Below, piece by piece: positions 33,560 to 42,517 of a stretch of DNA of 64,000 nt. Under the pieces are notes generated by a model. That model saw only the letters and a list, made by a program, of their open reading frames with translations. It searched no databases and was not told where the DNA came from. This stretch comes from Phycisphaerales bacterium. Lineage in GTDB: Bacteria; Planctomycetota; Phycisphaerae; Phycisphaerales; SM1A02. The stretch lies in contig JAKVBU010000010.1 in the NCBI GenBank assembly GCA_022446885.1, positions 1 through 64,000 on the forward strand. The letters run 5' to 3'. The position numbers and the translations under genes were made by a program. How positions within the stretch are numbered: position 1 is the first letter of the stretch; the number at the start of each line of letters is the position of its first letter.

Positions 33560-34885
33560 ATGCCAACAGAGGACAGCTTTCCCGAGGGGGTCCCGAGCCT
33601 GGGTGGATCTGAAGGGGAGTCGCTCGGGTCTGGAGTTGATGAGCGACGGGCGTGGATCACCATGCTCAGCGCCCGTGGTCTGTCCCTGACTGAGGCCCAC
33701 AAGTTGATTCGCATGCACGGATCACCAGCTGCTGTGTTGCAGGCCTCCGCCGCCGGTGCGCTAACGCCAGAACAGCAGGCGGCCATCAAGGATGTCGATC
33801 TCGAACGGGAGGCTGCTGAACTGATCCGTCTGGGCGCGAGGCATCTCACCCCCTGGTGCGGTGGGTATCCGGTGTCTCTCATCGGGCTGCCTGACCCGCC
33901 GGGCCTGCTCAGGATCCGTGGCGACATTCCCAATGGTCCAGCCGTCGCCATCGTGGGCACGCGGCGGTGCAGCCGTCAGGGCGAGCAAGCCGCGGCCTTC
34001 TTCGCCCGTTCGCTGGCGCATGCCGGGGTGACGGTGGTTTCAGGAGGGGCGCGTGGCGTAGACGCAGCGGCCCATCGCGGGGCGCTCGAAGCCGGGGGGC
34101 TCACCATCGCCGTCATGGGAAGCGGTCTTGCCAATTGCTATCCGCCCGAACACGCGTCGCTCTTTGGCCAAATCGTGGAGGCTGGCGGGGCGCTGCTCAG
34201 TGAGTATGCGCCGGACCAGCGGCCCCGCCCGGGCTTCTTTCCGCGCCGCAACCGGATCATCAGCGGGCTGTCTATCGGCGTACTGGTGATTGAAGCGCCT
34301 CCAAGAAGCGGGGCCATGGGAACCGCCCGAATAGCTGTTGAGTCGCATGGACGTGAGTGTTGGGCCCTGCTCGCAGACCCAACTCGCAGGAGTGCCCGTG
34401 GCGCACTGGAGGCGATCCGGGATGGTTGGGCAAGGCCGGTGCTTGATCCTGCCGACGTACTGGCAGATCTGCCTCGCCTTGGCTTGCTAGCCGATGAACA
34501 GCGTCGCACTGACACCGAATTCACAGACCAGATCGCTTCACGATCAGCAGGCGAGGAGACGCAAACTCACCGGGCAGCCTCAGGTGCCGTGGAGGGTAGG
34601 AGGTGTGCAGGCCCAAGTCACCAAACAACGGGGATTACAGGCACGGGTATTCCGACATGCCGTCTCGACCTGAGGCTACTTGCGGCCCTTGTGGGTCATG
34701 GGCAGGGGCAGTCAACTCAATCGCTGGCTGCTGGATTGCAGGTCGAATTGAGCGATGTCATGGCAACGCTCACCAATCTGCAACTCCTGGGTGCAATTGA
34801 ACCAACTGGGGCCGGATGGCGCACAACTCCGGCAGGCGTTGCCTGGCTAGGGAATGCCCGAGCGCAATTTGAGGCCTCGCGGTAG
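33560..34885 (+). CDS. dprA: DNA-processing protein DprA
   Basis: DprA loads RecA on incoming single-stranded DNA during natural transformation. The Rossmann core is complete: AVAIVGTRRCSRQGEQAA, VSGGARGVDAAAHRGAL, TIAVMGSGLANCYPPEHASLF, GALLSEYAPDQRP, FPRRNRIISGLS and LVIEAPPRSGAMGTARIAVE. The N-terminal part (WITMLSARGLSLTEAHKL) is a SAM-like helical domain and the C-terminal ~70 residues a winged-helix-like DML1 domain, separated by a linker of about 50 residues. The start at ATG 33560 is a choice among several; the frame opens at 33479. The end is 3 nt from the convergent lexA. Confidence 0.92.
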   Translation: MPTEDSFPEGVPSLGGSEGESLGSGVDERRAWITMLSARGLSLTEAHKLIRMHGSPAAVLQASAAGALTPEQQAAIKDVDLEREAAELIRLGARHLTPWCGGYPVSLIGLPDPPGLLRIRGDIPNGPAVAIVGTRRCSRQGEQAAAFFARSLAHAGVTVVSGGARGVDAAAHRGALEAGGLTIAVMGSGLANCYPPEHASLFGQIVEAGGALLSEYAPDQRPRPGFFPRRNRIISGLSIGVLVIEAPPRSGAMGTARIAVESHGRECWALLADPTRRSARGALEAIRDGWARPVLDPADVLADLPRLGLLADEQRRTDTEFTDQIASRSAGEETQTHRAASGAVEGRRCAGPSHQTTGITGTGIPTCRLDLRLLAALVGHGQGQSTQSLAAGLQVELSDVMATLTNLQLLGAIEPTGAGWRTTPAGVAWLGNARAQFEASR

Positions 34886-34888
34886 GCC

Positions 34889-35509
34889 TCAGTCGTATCG
34901 ACGCATGACACCCACAACCACGCCCTGAATGTCGCAGTGATCGACAATGATGGGATCGAAGTCGGGATTGGCTGGCTGCAGTCGAATCCGGCCGTCACTT
35001 TGGCGATAGAGCGTCTTCAATGTCGTCTCGCCGTCTGGGAGCAGCGCAACAACACGCTCGCCGTCGCGGGCATTCGACGCCTGACGAACGATCACGTAAT
35101 CGCCGTCAAGAATGCCCTCGTCTTGCATGGATGCCCCATCAACCTGCAGGGCAAAGGTCGAGGCGGAACTGCCGATCCGTGGGCCAAAGACAGACTCGAG
35201 GTCAAGCGTCTCATCTTGGGCGCACCGTTCGATGGGGTAGCCCGCTGCAATGCGACCCACGAGGGGGAATCGCAGGCCTTCTTGTTCATTGGGCAGGGCT
35301 GCGTGCTCAGCGATCGACAAAGAGCGTGCCTTGTTCGGATCGCGAACGAGTACGCCCTTCTTGACCAGTGCGCCGACGTGTTCGAAGACCGTGACCTTGC
35401 TGACGCCCAGTTCGTCGGCGAGTTCCTGCAAGGTCGGCGAAAAGCCATGTGCGATTCGATAGTCCCGAATTCGCGTTGCGATCTCCAACTGTCGCGGGGT
35501 GAGATTCAT
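34889..35509 (-). CDS. lexA: LexA repressor
   Basis: LexA, the SOS repressor that cleaves itself when RecA filaments form. The 206-residue protein has an N-terminal winged helix (TPRQLEIATRIRDYRIAHGF, then PTLQELADELGVSKVTVFEHV as recognition helix). The latent protease has the Ala89-Gly90 cleavage bond, Ser127 in VDGASMQDEG and Lys165 in ETTLKTLY. The start ATG at 35509 has a strong AGGAGG 8 nt upstream. The recognition helix has TVFEHV rather than the SSVYNHL-type helix, so the operator may differ from the Gram-positive box. No clear operator was found. Confidence 0.95.
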   Translation of the reverse strand: MNLTPRQLEIATRIRDYRIAHGFSPTLQELADELGVSKVTVFEHVGALVKKGVLVRDPNKARSLSIAEHAALPNEQEGLRFPLVGRIAAGYPIERCAQDETLDLESVFGPRIGSSASTFALQVDGASMQDEGILDGDYVIVRQASNARDGERVVALLPDGETTLKTLYRQSDGRIRLQPANPDFDPIIVDHCDIQGVVVGVMRRYD

Positions 35510-36096
35510 GTCGTGCCTCCTGTACGACGGGGCGCGAGCCGCCGCCATCAAGCACCCGTATGCAACTGCGGGTGCGTTGGAATGCCGGTTCGATGCCGGC
35601 GAGATCCGATGCAGTGGGGGTGATGGCTGCCTGCGCGATCATTGCGCGTCGGCCCCGGCGGACGCCCGCCGTCGGACAGGTTCGACGTACCAGCGCTGCA
35701 CCTGTTCGGGCCAGATACTGCACTGCGAAGTCGCCGCCTGGGCCCAATTGCACCAGTGGCTGACGTGGCGCTTGGTTGGAGCGCCCGCCGGGCATCGAGG
35801 TCCGACCCGGGCCCGGCACCAAGACGGCCAGCTCGAAGGCTGCGCCGCCACGGGGCTCGGGCCCGGATTGTCCACCTTCCCGGTTCGTACGAGGGGCACG
35901 CATGGGGCGAACCACTCGATCTGTTCGTAGGGCCAACCAGTGCCCAATCCGCCTCATGGCGGGTATCAGGCCCCAAGATCTACCTTGGGTGGAGGGCTCG
36001 AATACATGATCTTGTGGGTGCCGCATGAGTGTCCTGTCCATCTCGACTGATCGCCTCCTGGTCATTCAGTTTTCATTCGGCCATCGTGTCAGGGAA
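35510..36096. other. Long region upstream of lexA
   Basis: About 590 nt between lexA and a good minus-strand promoter. A minus-strand frame begins at ATG 36065 or 36041 (with AGGAGG 12 nt before the latter) and stays open to 35307, but it would overlap the start of lexA by about 200 nt and its protein shows no motif, so it was not called. An inverted repeat CACCCG/CGGGTG lies about 35560-35580. It may be a long lexA leader or hold a small unknown gene. Confidence 0.3.
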
Positions 36097-36125
36097 AGAT
36101 TAGGGTAACAAGACCCGAATGTCAA
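36097..36125 (-). promoter_or_regulatory. Strong sigma70-type promoter facing lexA
   Basis: On the minus strand TTGACA (36120-36125), a 17-nt spacer and TAATCT (36097-36102). CCGAATG and CATTCGG form an inverted repeat on either side of the -10 (about 36076-36082 and 36114-36120). Transcription would start near 36090 and run toward lexA, nearly 580 nt away. Confidence 0.6.
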
Positions 36126-36177
36126 TTTTTCGTCTCGGATTGCGTTTGGCGGCTTCAGCGGCGATGCTCTGCGACCC

Positions 36178-37377
36178 ATGTCACCGTCCGGGCCTCCCTC
36201 ACCGCTGTCTGCCCCGCTTGGCGATCCACGACGTTGGATGATCGATCCAGCGTGGGCGTTCCTGAACCACGGCAGTTTCGGCGCAAGGCCGCGGGCGGTG
36301 CTCGCCACGCAGCGGGCGTGGCGGGATCAGTTCGAGGCCCACCCGATTCGATTTCTCGACGAGGTGTACAGCCAGCCTCGCATTGAAGCGGCGCTCCGTG
36401 TGTTGGCCCGCTTTCTCAAATGTGACGCCCAAGGGTTGGCATTCCAGTGCAACGTGACTGATGCGGTCGCTGTTGTTCTTGACAGCGTCGAACTCGGACC
36501 GGGTGACGAGGTGCTGACAACAAGCCATGCCTATGGCGCGGTCAAGCGAGCGATCGAAGCTCGATGCCGGCGGTGGGGGGCCAAGCCCCGCATCGTGACG
36601 CTGCCTTGTCCGCTGGAGGGGCCCGAGCAGGTGGTTGAGTTGGTTGCTGCGGCAATCTCAGCGCGAACGAAGCTTGCCATCATCGACCAGATCACCTCAC
36701 CGACGGCGCTGCGGCTACCGGTGGATGCCCTGATCGCGTTGTGTCGGTCCAAGGGCGTGCCGGTGTTTGTCGATGGCGCTCACGCCGGGGGCATGCTGCC
36801 AGCGCCCGTGCCCAAGGGCGCCACCTGGTGGGCGACCAATCTGCACAAGTGGGCCATGGCCCCGCTGGGATGCGCGCTGCTTCACACCAGCCGAGCCTGG
36901 CGTGGCCGAACCCGGCCACTGGCACCAAGCCACGCCCACTTTGGTTCATACACCGATGCATTTGCCTGGCAGGGGACGCGTGATATCTCACCCTGGCTCA
37001 CGGCCCCCGAGTCGATCGATTGGGTCCGCCGCAACGGTGGATGGGCCTCGCTGCGAAGGCATAATGCCCAATTGGCCTCCTGGGCCGGAGATCAACTGCG
37101 CATGGCTTGGGGCACTTGTCTATCAGCCCCTGAGTCGCTGCGGGAAGGCTTGAGTATGGTCACGGTGCGCCTCCCGGCAGATGCCCGAGCGTGGCGTGAG
37201 CCTCTGACGCTGCGAGATGCATTGGCCGATCAGTTTCAGGTTGAGGCGCCCATGTGGGCGACGCGCGGTCGCTGGTGGGTGCGGCTGAGCCTGCAGGCCT
37301 ACTCACGCCCGGCGCATGTCCAGCGACTGCTGGATGGGTTGAACCACCTGATTGAGCAGGGGCCAGCGGACGACTGA
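36178..37377 (+). CDS. Class V aminotransferase, isopenicillin N epimerase-like
   Basis: A 399-residue PLP enzyme. It has FLNHGSFGARPRAV near the N-terminus, FQCNVTDAVAVVLDS, TTSHAYGAVKRAIE, IIDQITSPTALRLPVD, VFVDGAHAGGMLP (PLP aspartate) and TNLHKWAMAPLG with the Schiff-base lysine. This set matches the CefD/isopenicillin-N-epimerase-like group of class V enzymes, which often act as cysteine-type desulfurases or as racemases/epimerases with unknown natural substrates. No beta-lactam genes are nearby. The start is ATG 36178. It converges with the SPOR lipoprotein 6 nt away. Confidence 0.85.
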   Translation: MSPSGPPSPLSAPLGDPRRWMIDPAWAFLNHGSFGARPRAVLATQRAWRDQFEAHPIRFLDEVYSQPRIEAALRVLARFLKCDAQGLAFQCNVTDAVAVVLDSVELGPGDEVLTTSHAYGAVKRAIEARCRRWGAKPRIVTLPCPLEGPEQVVELVAAAISARTKLAIIDQITSPTALRLPVDALIALCRSKGVPVFVDGAHAGGMLPAPVPKGATWWATNLHKWAMAPLGCALLHTSRAWRGRTRPLAPSHAHFGSYTDAFAWQGTRDISPWLTAPESIDWVRRNGGWASLRRHNAQLASWAGDQLRMAWGTCLSAPESLREGLSMVTVRLPADARAWREPLTLRDALADQFQVEAPMWATRGRWWVRLSLQAYSRPAHVQRLLDGLNHLIEQGPADD

Positions 37378-37383
37378 GCCCGG

Positions 37384-38130
37384 TCAGGGCACTCGTACGA
37401 TCAGCAGATCGACATGGGGCGCTCGTTGTCTGGCCGACTCGGCTTGCGCCCGGCTGTCAAAGGCGCCTACATGTACAAGCCAAAGGTCTCGCCCGTTTCG
37501 CGTTGTACGGTGCAGCCGGGCATCGCCGAGGGCGTGACCACGCGATTGTCTCTCGACGCTGCGGCGGTGCGAGTCGGCGCCATTCCTGCTGCGAAACGCG
37601 CCCGCCTGAAGCGTCCAGCCCCCGCTGGTGGGCGCCGCATCAGATCCACTCAGTCGGTGCTGCCACGACTCCATGCCCGGCACGTCACCCGCCGCGCGCA
37701 GGGCTGAAATGGCCGCCTGAGCTGCATTGCGCTGTTGGGCGGCATCGAGGCCCGGCCAAGCCGCTTCATAGTGCCGCAGCGCCCCACGCCAGTCGCCCTC
37801 TCGCCGATCCAGTTCGCCCAACATTGCCTCAGCCCTGGCACGCAGGGAGGGGTCTGTCGACGCTGCGACCTTGCCCAGCCACCTTCGGGCCGCCGGGTGC
37901 TGGGCATCTTGATGCATCGCCGACAGCCCTGCGACCCATGCTGCTTCGTCAGCTTCTCGGCCGCGGGATGCATCCGCTACCGCGCCGGCCATCTGTTGAG
38001 CGGTGGCGTACAGGCCACGGTCGTAGCGGTGAATTGCCTCATCCAGCGTCGGCCCTTGGGGGGCGCAACCTCCCATGAGAAGCAGGGCCGACAAGAGGTG
38101 CAAGCAGACGAGAGTGGGGCGCTCAAGCAT
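37384..38130 (-). CDS. SPOR-domain lipoprotein
   Basis: A 248-residue lipoprotein. The signal LLSALLLMGGC has its lipobox Cys at about residue 22. A helical, TPR-like middle follows (DEAIHRYDRGLYATAQQMAG, WRGALRHYEAAWPGLDAAQQ), and the last ~75 residues are a SPOR domain: GWTLQAGAFRSRNGADSHRR then GRDLWLVHVGAFDSRAQAESA. SPOR domains bind denuded septal peptidoglycan, so the protein likely sits in the periplasm at division sites, although many planctomycetes lack FtsZ. TACTGT lies 10 nt before ATG 38130, overlapping the -10 of the divergent ligase gene. Confidence 0.85.
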   Translation of the reverse strand: MLERPTLVCLHLLSALLLMGGCAPQGPTLDEAIHRYDRGLYATAQQMAGAVADASRGREADEAAWVAGLSAMHQDAQHPAARRWLGKVAASTDPSLRARAEAMLGELDRREGDWRGALRHYEAAWPGLDAAQQRNAAQAAISALRAAGDVPGMESWQHRLSGSDAAPTSGGWTLQAGAFRSRNGADSHRRSVERQSRGHALGDARLHRTTRNGRDLWLVHVGAFDSRAQAESARQRAPHVDLLIVRVP

Positions 38131-38140
38131 CACGAGGAGC

Positions 38141-38150
38141 ACAGTACACT
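38141..38150. promoter_or_regulatory. Overlapping divergent -10 elements
   Basis: The bases ACAGTACACT read TACACT on the plus strand (38145-38150, 14 nt before the ligase start) and TACTGT on the minus strand (38141-38146, 10 nt before the SPOR lipoprotein start). The two hexamers share the central TA. Confidence 0.4.
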
Positions 38151-38164
38151 GCCTCTGCTCGCCC

Positions 38165-39664
38165 ATGCGTCTCGTGCGAACCATCATGCGGAACTGGATC
38201 CGCCACCCGTTTCAGGTGTCAGTCATCGACGATCGGAAACGCTGGCGGGGCATTGCGCTCTGGGTGGCGACCAGACACATCGCACGGGTCATTCGTGAGC
38301 ACAGCGATCAACCGCGAATAGGCGTCATGCTGCCCACCTCGGGTGCGACCATGGCCACGTGCGCCGCAGGTTGGATGCTGGGCCGAACCGTAGTCCCACT
38401 CAACTATCTGCTGGCCCGAGAGGAACTCGAGTACGTCATTGAGCACGCCGGTCTGGATGCGGTCGTTACCGCAGGCCCCATGTTGGAGCGATTCGGCGAG
38501 ATGCCCGAAGGGGTTCAGGCGATCAAACTCGAGGAACAAAAGTTCAAGGGCCTTCCGCCCATGATGCCCATCGCCAAGTGTGATGACGATCACGTGGCCG
38601 TGATCCTCTACACATCTGGAACGTCGGGCCGCCCCAAGGGCGTCATGCTGACAACGGCCAACCTCATGGCCAACGTGCAGCAGGTGTGTGACTGGGTCGA
38701 ATTCACCCGCCGAGACTGCTTCGTGAGCGCTCTGCCGCAATTCCACAGTTTCGGCTTCACCGTGATGACCGTGCTTCCGGCCATGATCGGGTGCCGGGCG
38801 GTGTATTCGGCGAGGTTCAACGCGCCTCGGATTCTCGAACTGATGCGTACTCATCGACCGACCGCATTCATGGCGATTCCATCCATGTACGCGGCCCTGC
38901 TGCATGCCAAGAGCGCCACGCCTGATCACTTTTCATCGCTGCGGTTCATGGTCAGTGGCGGCGAGCCGCTTCCAGACGCGGTGTACGAGGGCTACAAGGC
39001 GCGTCTGGGCGTGACGCTGTGCGAGGGCTTCGGGCTCACCGAGACATCTCCCGTCACGCACTGGTGTCGGCCGCATGAAGAACGCCGCGGCAGCATCGGC
39101 AAACCACTGGGCGGTGTGGAACAGCGGATCGTGGACGAACAGGGCAATGATCTGCCCGCCGGAACAGACGGGGAACTGTTACTGCGAGGCCCCAACATCA
39201 TGGCCGGGTACTACCGCGACGAAGAGGCCACCGCGGCGGCATTGAGTGAAGCGGGTTGGTTCCGTACAGGTGACATGGCTCGTCAGGATGAGGAGGGGTA
39301 CACATCGATCACTGGTCGCATCAAGGAGATGCTGATCATCGGTGGAGAGAACGTGTTCCCTCGGGAGATCGAAGAAGTGCTGGTGCGCCACCCATCGGTG
39401 GCGATGGCCGCGGTCATCGGTGTGCCCGATCCGTCTCGGGGCGAGGTGGCGCTTGGATTCGTGGAATGTGTGCCGGGCGAGACAGTGGAGCCCTCGGCCC
39501 TGCGAACCTTCTGCCGCGATGCGTTGGCCGGATACAAAGTGCCTCGCGAGATCCGAGTACTTGAGGAGCTCCCCAAGGGGGCCACGGGAAAGGTGCTGAG
39601 GCGGGCCCTCAGTGCTGACACAGGTAGTGCCGACCCAGAAATGGTGCAGGAGCAGGCCAAGTGA
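38165..39664 (+). CDS. AMP-dependent acyl-CoA/acyl-ACP synthetase
   Basis: A 499-residue adenylate-forming ligase. Motifs in order: the P-loop YTSGTSGRPKGV, FHSFGFTVM, FMAIPSMYAALL, FMVSGGEPLP, the CEGFGLTETSPV A5 motif, GELLLRGPNIMAGYYRD, GWFRTGDMARQDEEGY (A7) and the late catalytic lysine in PKGATGKVLRRAL. It activates a carboxylic acid, probably a fatty acid, for transfer to CoA or ACP. The FHSFGFT and NIMAGYY segments are close to those of Aas-type and long-chain ligases. It ends 13 nt before mqnD and may be in one operon with it. Confidence 0.88.
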   Translation: MRLVRTIMRNWIRHPFQVSVIDDRKRWRGIALWVATRHIARVIREHSDQPRIGVMLPTSGATMATCAAGWMLGRTVVPLNYLLAREELEYVIEHAGLDAVVTAGPMLERFGEMPEGVQAIKLEEQKFKGLPPMMPIAKCDDDHVAVILYTSGTSGRPKGVMLTTANLMANVQQVCDWVEFTRRDCFVSALPQFHSFGFTVMTVLPAMIGCRAVYSARFNAPRILELMRTHRPTAFMAIPSMYAALLHAKSATPDHFSSLRFMVSGGEPLPDAVYEGYKARLGVTLCEGFGLTETSPVTHWCRPHEERRGSIGKPLGGVEQRIVDEQGNDLPAGTDGELLLRGPNIMAGYYRDEEATAAALSEAGWFRTGDMARQDEEGYTSITGRIKEMLIIGGENVFPREIEEVLVRHPSVAMAAVIGVPDPSRGEVALGFVECVPGETVEPSALRTFCRDALAGYKVPREIRVLEELPKGATGKVLRRALSADTGSADPEMVQEQAK

Positions 39665-39677
39665 GCGCCCAGTTCTG

Positions 39678-40589
39678 ATGTCCGATTCGATCCATCTCGT
39701 GCTGGCGCACAGCCCCGACCCAGATGACGCCTTCATGTGGTGGCCGCTGGTCGGACTGGAAGGCGCAGGCCCTTGTATCGACACCGGGCCATTTACCTTC
39801 ACGCTGGTCACCGACGACATCGAGTCGCTCAATCAGGCTGCGTCGAAAGGGATGCACGACATCACGGCGATCAGCATGGCCCACTATCCAGCAGTCAGCG
39901 ACACCTATGTACTGACAGCCTGCGGCGCCAGCGTTGGCGACGGGTACGGCCCCAAATTGGTCGCAGCCAACGCCATTGATGCCCCATCGCTCGCATCGCA
40001 ACCGAGGCGAATCGCAGTGCCGGGGCTGCACACGACGGCGCTGGCCACCGCCAAGCTTTTGCTTGGTGACAAGCATGCGTGGCCTGTGCTGCCCTTTGAG
40101 ATGATTCCAGAGGCCGTTGCCCAAGGCCAAGTTGATGCAGGTGTCGTAATCCATGAGGGGCAGCTCACATTTGAGTCGATGGGCCTTCACCTGATTGAGG
40201 ATCTTGGGGCCTGGTGGATGCGCACCACCGGACTAGCCTTGCCGTTGGGGGGCAATGTGGTCAAGCGAGATATTGAACAGAGGGCGGGGGCTGGTTCGCT
40301 CGATCGTCTGGCGAGTATTTTGCGCACCAGTGTTGAGCACGCCATGGCCCACCGCGAGACTTCGCTGGAATTCGCCATGAGATTCGGTCGGGGCATCGAT
40401 GAGAAAACAACAGACACATTCGTCGAGATGTATGTGAATCGCTGGACGCTCGACTTTGGCCCAACTGGTCATGAAGCCTTGCGTCGCTTTCTGGAAGCCG
40501 TGCACCGGTCTGGTGGGCGTGATCCGGGGCCGATCGACATCGTCGGCTCTGTAACGTGTGATGCTGGCGACGCGAAGGAGCCCGTGTGA
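39678..40589 (+). CDS. mqnD: MqnD-like 1,4-dihydroxy-6-naphthoate synthase
   Basis: A 303-residue periplasmic-binding-fold enzyme of the futalosine menaquinone pathway. It has the family start LAHSPDPDDAFMWWPL, DDIESLNQAA, DITAISMAHYP, the GDGYGPKLVA loop and AVPGLHTTALATAKLLLG. MqnD forms 1,4-dihydroxy-6-naphthoate from cyclic de-hypoxanthine futalosine. MqnA shares the fold, but the SPDxDDAFM and GDGYGP motifs favour MqnD-type members. No other mqn gene is in the window. The stop overlaps the next gene (TGATG), so the ACT protein is coupled to it. Confidence 0.82.
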   Translation: MSDSIHLVLAHSPDPDDAFMWWPLVGLEGAGPCIDTGPFTFTLVTDDIESLNQAASKGMHDITAISMAHYPAVSDTYVLTACGASVGDGYGPKLVAANAIDAPSLASQPRRIAVPGLHTTALATAKLLLGDKHAWPVLPFEMIPEAVAQGQVDAGVVIHEGQLTFESMGLHLIEDLGAWWMRTTGLALPLGGNVVKRDIEQRAGAGSLDRLASILRTSVEHAMAHRETSLEFAMRFGRGIDEKTTDTFVEMYVNRWTLDFGPTGHEALRRFLEAVHRSGGRDPGPIDIVGSVTCDAGDAKEPV

Positions 40590-41065
40590 TGAGTCAGTTG
40601 CCTCCGGAAACCGCGATGGGCTCGAGTTTCTCCGTTCCGCTGGTGCGGCAGTTCAGCGTCTTCCTGGAGAATCGAGTCGGTCGCCTTGTCGATGTGCTCC
40701 GCTCATTTGATGACGCCATCGATGTGCAGGTGCATGGGCTGGCCGTACTGGAGGCATCCGACTTCGCCGTGGTCCGCTTCATCCCGGACAACGCTGATGC
40801 CACTCGCATCCTGCTGCGTGAGCGAGGCAGCGCCTTTTCTGAGATGGACCTCATCGTGTGTGAATTGGCACCCGACCGAGGCCTGTCGCGCTTGTGTCAA
40901 TTCCTGTTGGGTGCTGAGTTGAACATCCAGTTCATGTACCCGCTGATGGGCGACAACGACGACTACGGTCCCCGCATGGCGATCTGCTGCGACGACAACG
41001 TGTTCGCGGGGGGGATTCTGCTGCGGAAGGGATTCCGCCTCATGGGCGCCGACGAACTGCGTTGA
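40589..41065 (+). CDS. Tandem ACT-domain protein
   Basis: A 158-residue protein made of two ACT-like beta-alpha-beta units: VRQFSVFLENRVGRLVDVLRS opens the first (with the typical N-R-x-G-x-L turn) and ICELAP-type and GLSRLCQFLLGAELNIQFMYPL the second. ACT domains bind amino acids and often regulate enzymes. It is like the stand-alone acetolactate-synthase-type ACT proteins. The coupling with mqnD suggests coexpression but gives no clear role. The GTG at 40586 is an equally possible start. Confidence 0.75.
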   Translation: MSQLPPETAMGSSFSVPLVRQFSVFLENRVGRLVDVLRSFDDAIDVQVHGLAVLEASDFAVVRFIPDNADATRILLRERGSAFSEMDLIVCELAPDRGLSRLCQFLLGAELNIQFMYPLMGDNDDYGPRMAICCDDNVFAGGILLRKGFRLMGADELR

Positions 41066-41092
41066 GGCTTGGGGCTACAGCGCAGGCAGGCC

Positions 41093-42517
41093 TCATGGAA
41101 GCACCGATCGCAGTTCAGCAAGCGACCCATCTTGTGTCAGCACCATTGCGGGGGGCAGATCACTGCCTTGGCGCACGATCCGAATCGACTCAAGCGTTTC
41201 GGTGCCGTCCATGTCTCGAATCACGTCGAGCCCACTGATGACCCGGCCAAAACTGCATCGCACGCCTCGCAAATGCGGCGCCGGAAAGTGCAGAATGTAG
41301 AAGTGACCCTTGGCGGAGTCTTCTCGGGCTGGATCCCGAAGGAGGCACAGTGACCCGGAGAAGTGGTCTCGGTCAGTGTCCGGGTCAAACTCACTTGGGA
41401 GTGTCCAGTTTGATTGGGCACCGACACGATCCGATGGACCGAAGATCGACCGAAAGCCCGAGTGCACGTTGGCGACCTTGCGGCCATCATGGAAACCACG
41501 CTGCGCCAACTCCAGAAATGCAGCGACGGAGTTGGGCGCCTGCTCGGGGAAGAGCTCGCACCAGACTTCCTGCCCGTCTATGACCAGCACGATGAGTGGG
41601 TTGGCTTCTTGGGTCGCATGGGCCAGTCGGCGGGCTTGTTCCCCAGGCCAGTGATGGTCGAGCTGTTTCCGGAGCGGACGCAGATACAGCAGGCGACGGT
41701 GCAGGCCCGGGCGGGAGTCCACGATCGAGGCGGGGTCGATCGCGTGCATCTCTTCTGAGGCATCGCTGAAATCGTGCTCGCCGTAGCAGGTGTCGGAGTA
41801 CAGATAACGCCTGTCGGGGTTGTTTCGAAACGCGGTTGGGAGTCGCTCCATGAGTTGTCGGGCGCGGCCAAACTGATTGGCGCGGCGAGCGATCTGGGCC
41901 TGGAGAAGGATGACGTGTGGGTCTTGTGGGCCTTTGGCAACCAGCGACCTCAAATGCCTTTCGCGTCGCTGAGGATCGCCGCTGCCCATCGCCTGCAGCA
42001 TGGCCGCGGGCCCTTGAAGTGAGTCATCAGACTGTTCAAGCAGCGCTTCAAACCGAGGATCGATGCCACTGGGTGCATGCTCGGCAAGTGCATTGAGTCG
42101 GTTCACATGCAGGACCACATCGCCGGGTCGTTCTTCAAGGCAGGCGTCAAGCACAGCAATGCCGCGGGCTGGATCGCGCTGCAGCCAGGCCGATGCCCAC
42201 GACACAGCAACGCCGGTTTGTTCCGGGTCTGCTGCCCAGCCAGCGGCAAAGGCCTGATCTGCTGCCTCGTGCGCCCCCGCATCCCAGTGCAAGCGGCCCA
42301 GCGCCGCCCAGGCACTTGCGTGGTGTGGATTGTCAGACAGGAATCGCTCATGGGCCGCAATGAGATTGGTCAGCAGGGAGGCGATCTGGTCATCGGTGAC
42401 TTCAGGTCGAGTGGCTATCTGCTGGGCCTTGCGAGTCATCTGTTGCAGCCGGGACCACTCCTGATCAGTGGCATGCAGGGCGGTCAAGGCGAGGGCGAGC
42501 GAGAGGAGCAGGTGCAT
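41093..42517 (-). CDS. Secreted TPR protein with a cyclophilin domain
   Basis: A 474-residue exported protein with a signal peptide (LLLSLALALTALHA), TPR-like helices over about residues 20-290 (for example NPHHASAWAALGRLHWDAGAH), and a C-terminal cyclophilin-type peptidyl-prolyl isomerase domain (about 310-465). The latter shows LIVLVIDGQEVWCELFPEQAP, SVAAFLELAQRGFHDGR and CSFGRVISGLDVIRDMDG. The usual FHRVI catalytic segment reads VANVHSGF here, so activity may be weak. The ATG overlaps the stop of the PTPS gene (TGATG), so the pair is translationally coupled. Confidence 0.8.
   Translation of the reverse strand: MHLLLSLALALTALHATDQEWSRLQQMTRKAQQIATRPEVTDDQIASLLTNLIAAHERFLSDNPHHASAWAALGRLHWDAGAHEAADQAFAAGWAADPEQTGVAVSWASAWLQRDPARGIAVLDACLEERPGDVVLHVNRLNALAEHAPSGIDPRFEALLEQSDDSLQGPAAMLQAMGSGDPQRRERHLRSLVAKGPQDPHVILLQAQIARRANQFGRARQLMERLPTAFRNNPDRRYLYSDTCYGEHDFSDASEEMHAIDPASIVDSRPGLHRRLLYLRPLRKQLDHHWPGEQARRLAHATQEANPLIVLVIDGQEVWCELFPEQAPNSVAAFLELAQRGFHDGRKVANVHSGFRSIFGPSDRVGAQSNWTLPSEFDPDTDRDHFSGSLCLLRDPAREDSAKGHFYILHFPAPHLRGVRCSFGRVISGLDVIRDMDGTETLESIRIVRQGSDLPPAMVLTQDGSLAELRSVLP

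Noticed and set aside
35307-36065. Minus-strand 252-codon frame upstream of lexA
   Set aside because: It overlaps lexA by about 200 nt and has no recognisable protein features, although a good promoter lies upstream.
36178-37377. Beta-lactam biosynthesis from CefD-like similarity
   Set aside because: No other antibiotic gene is nearby and the family is broad.
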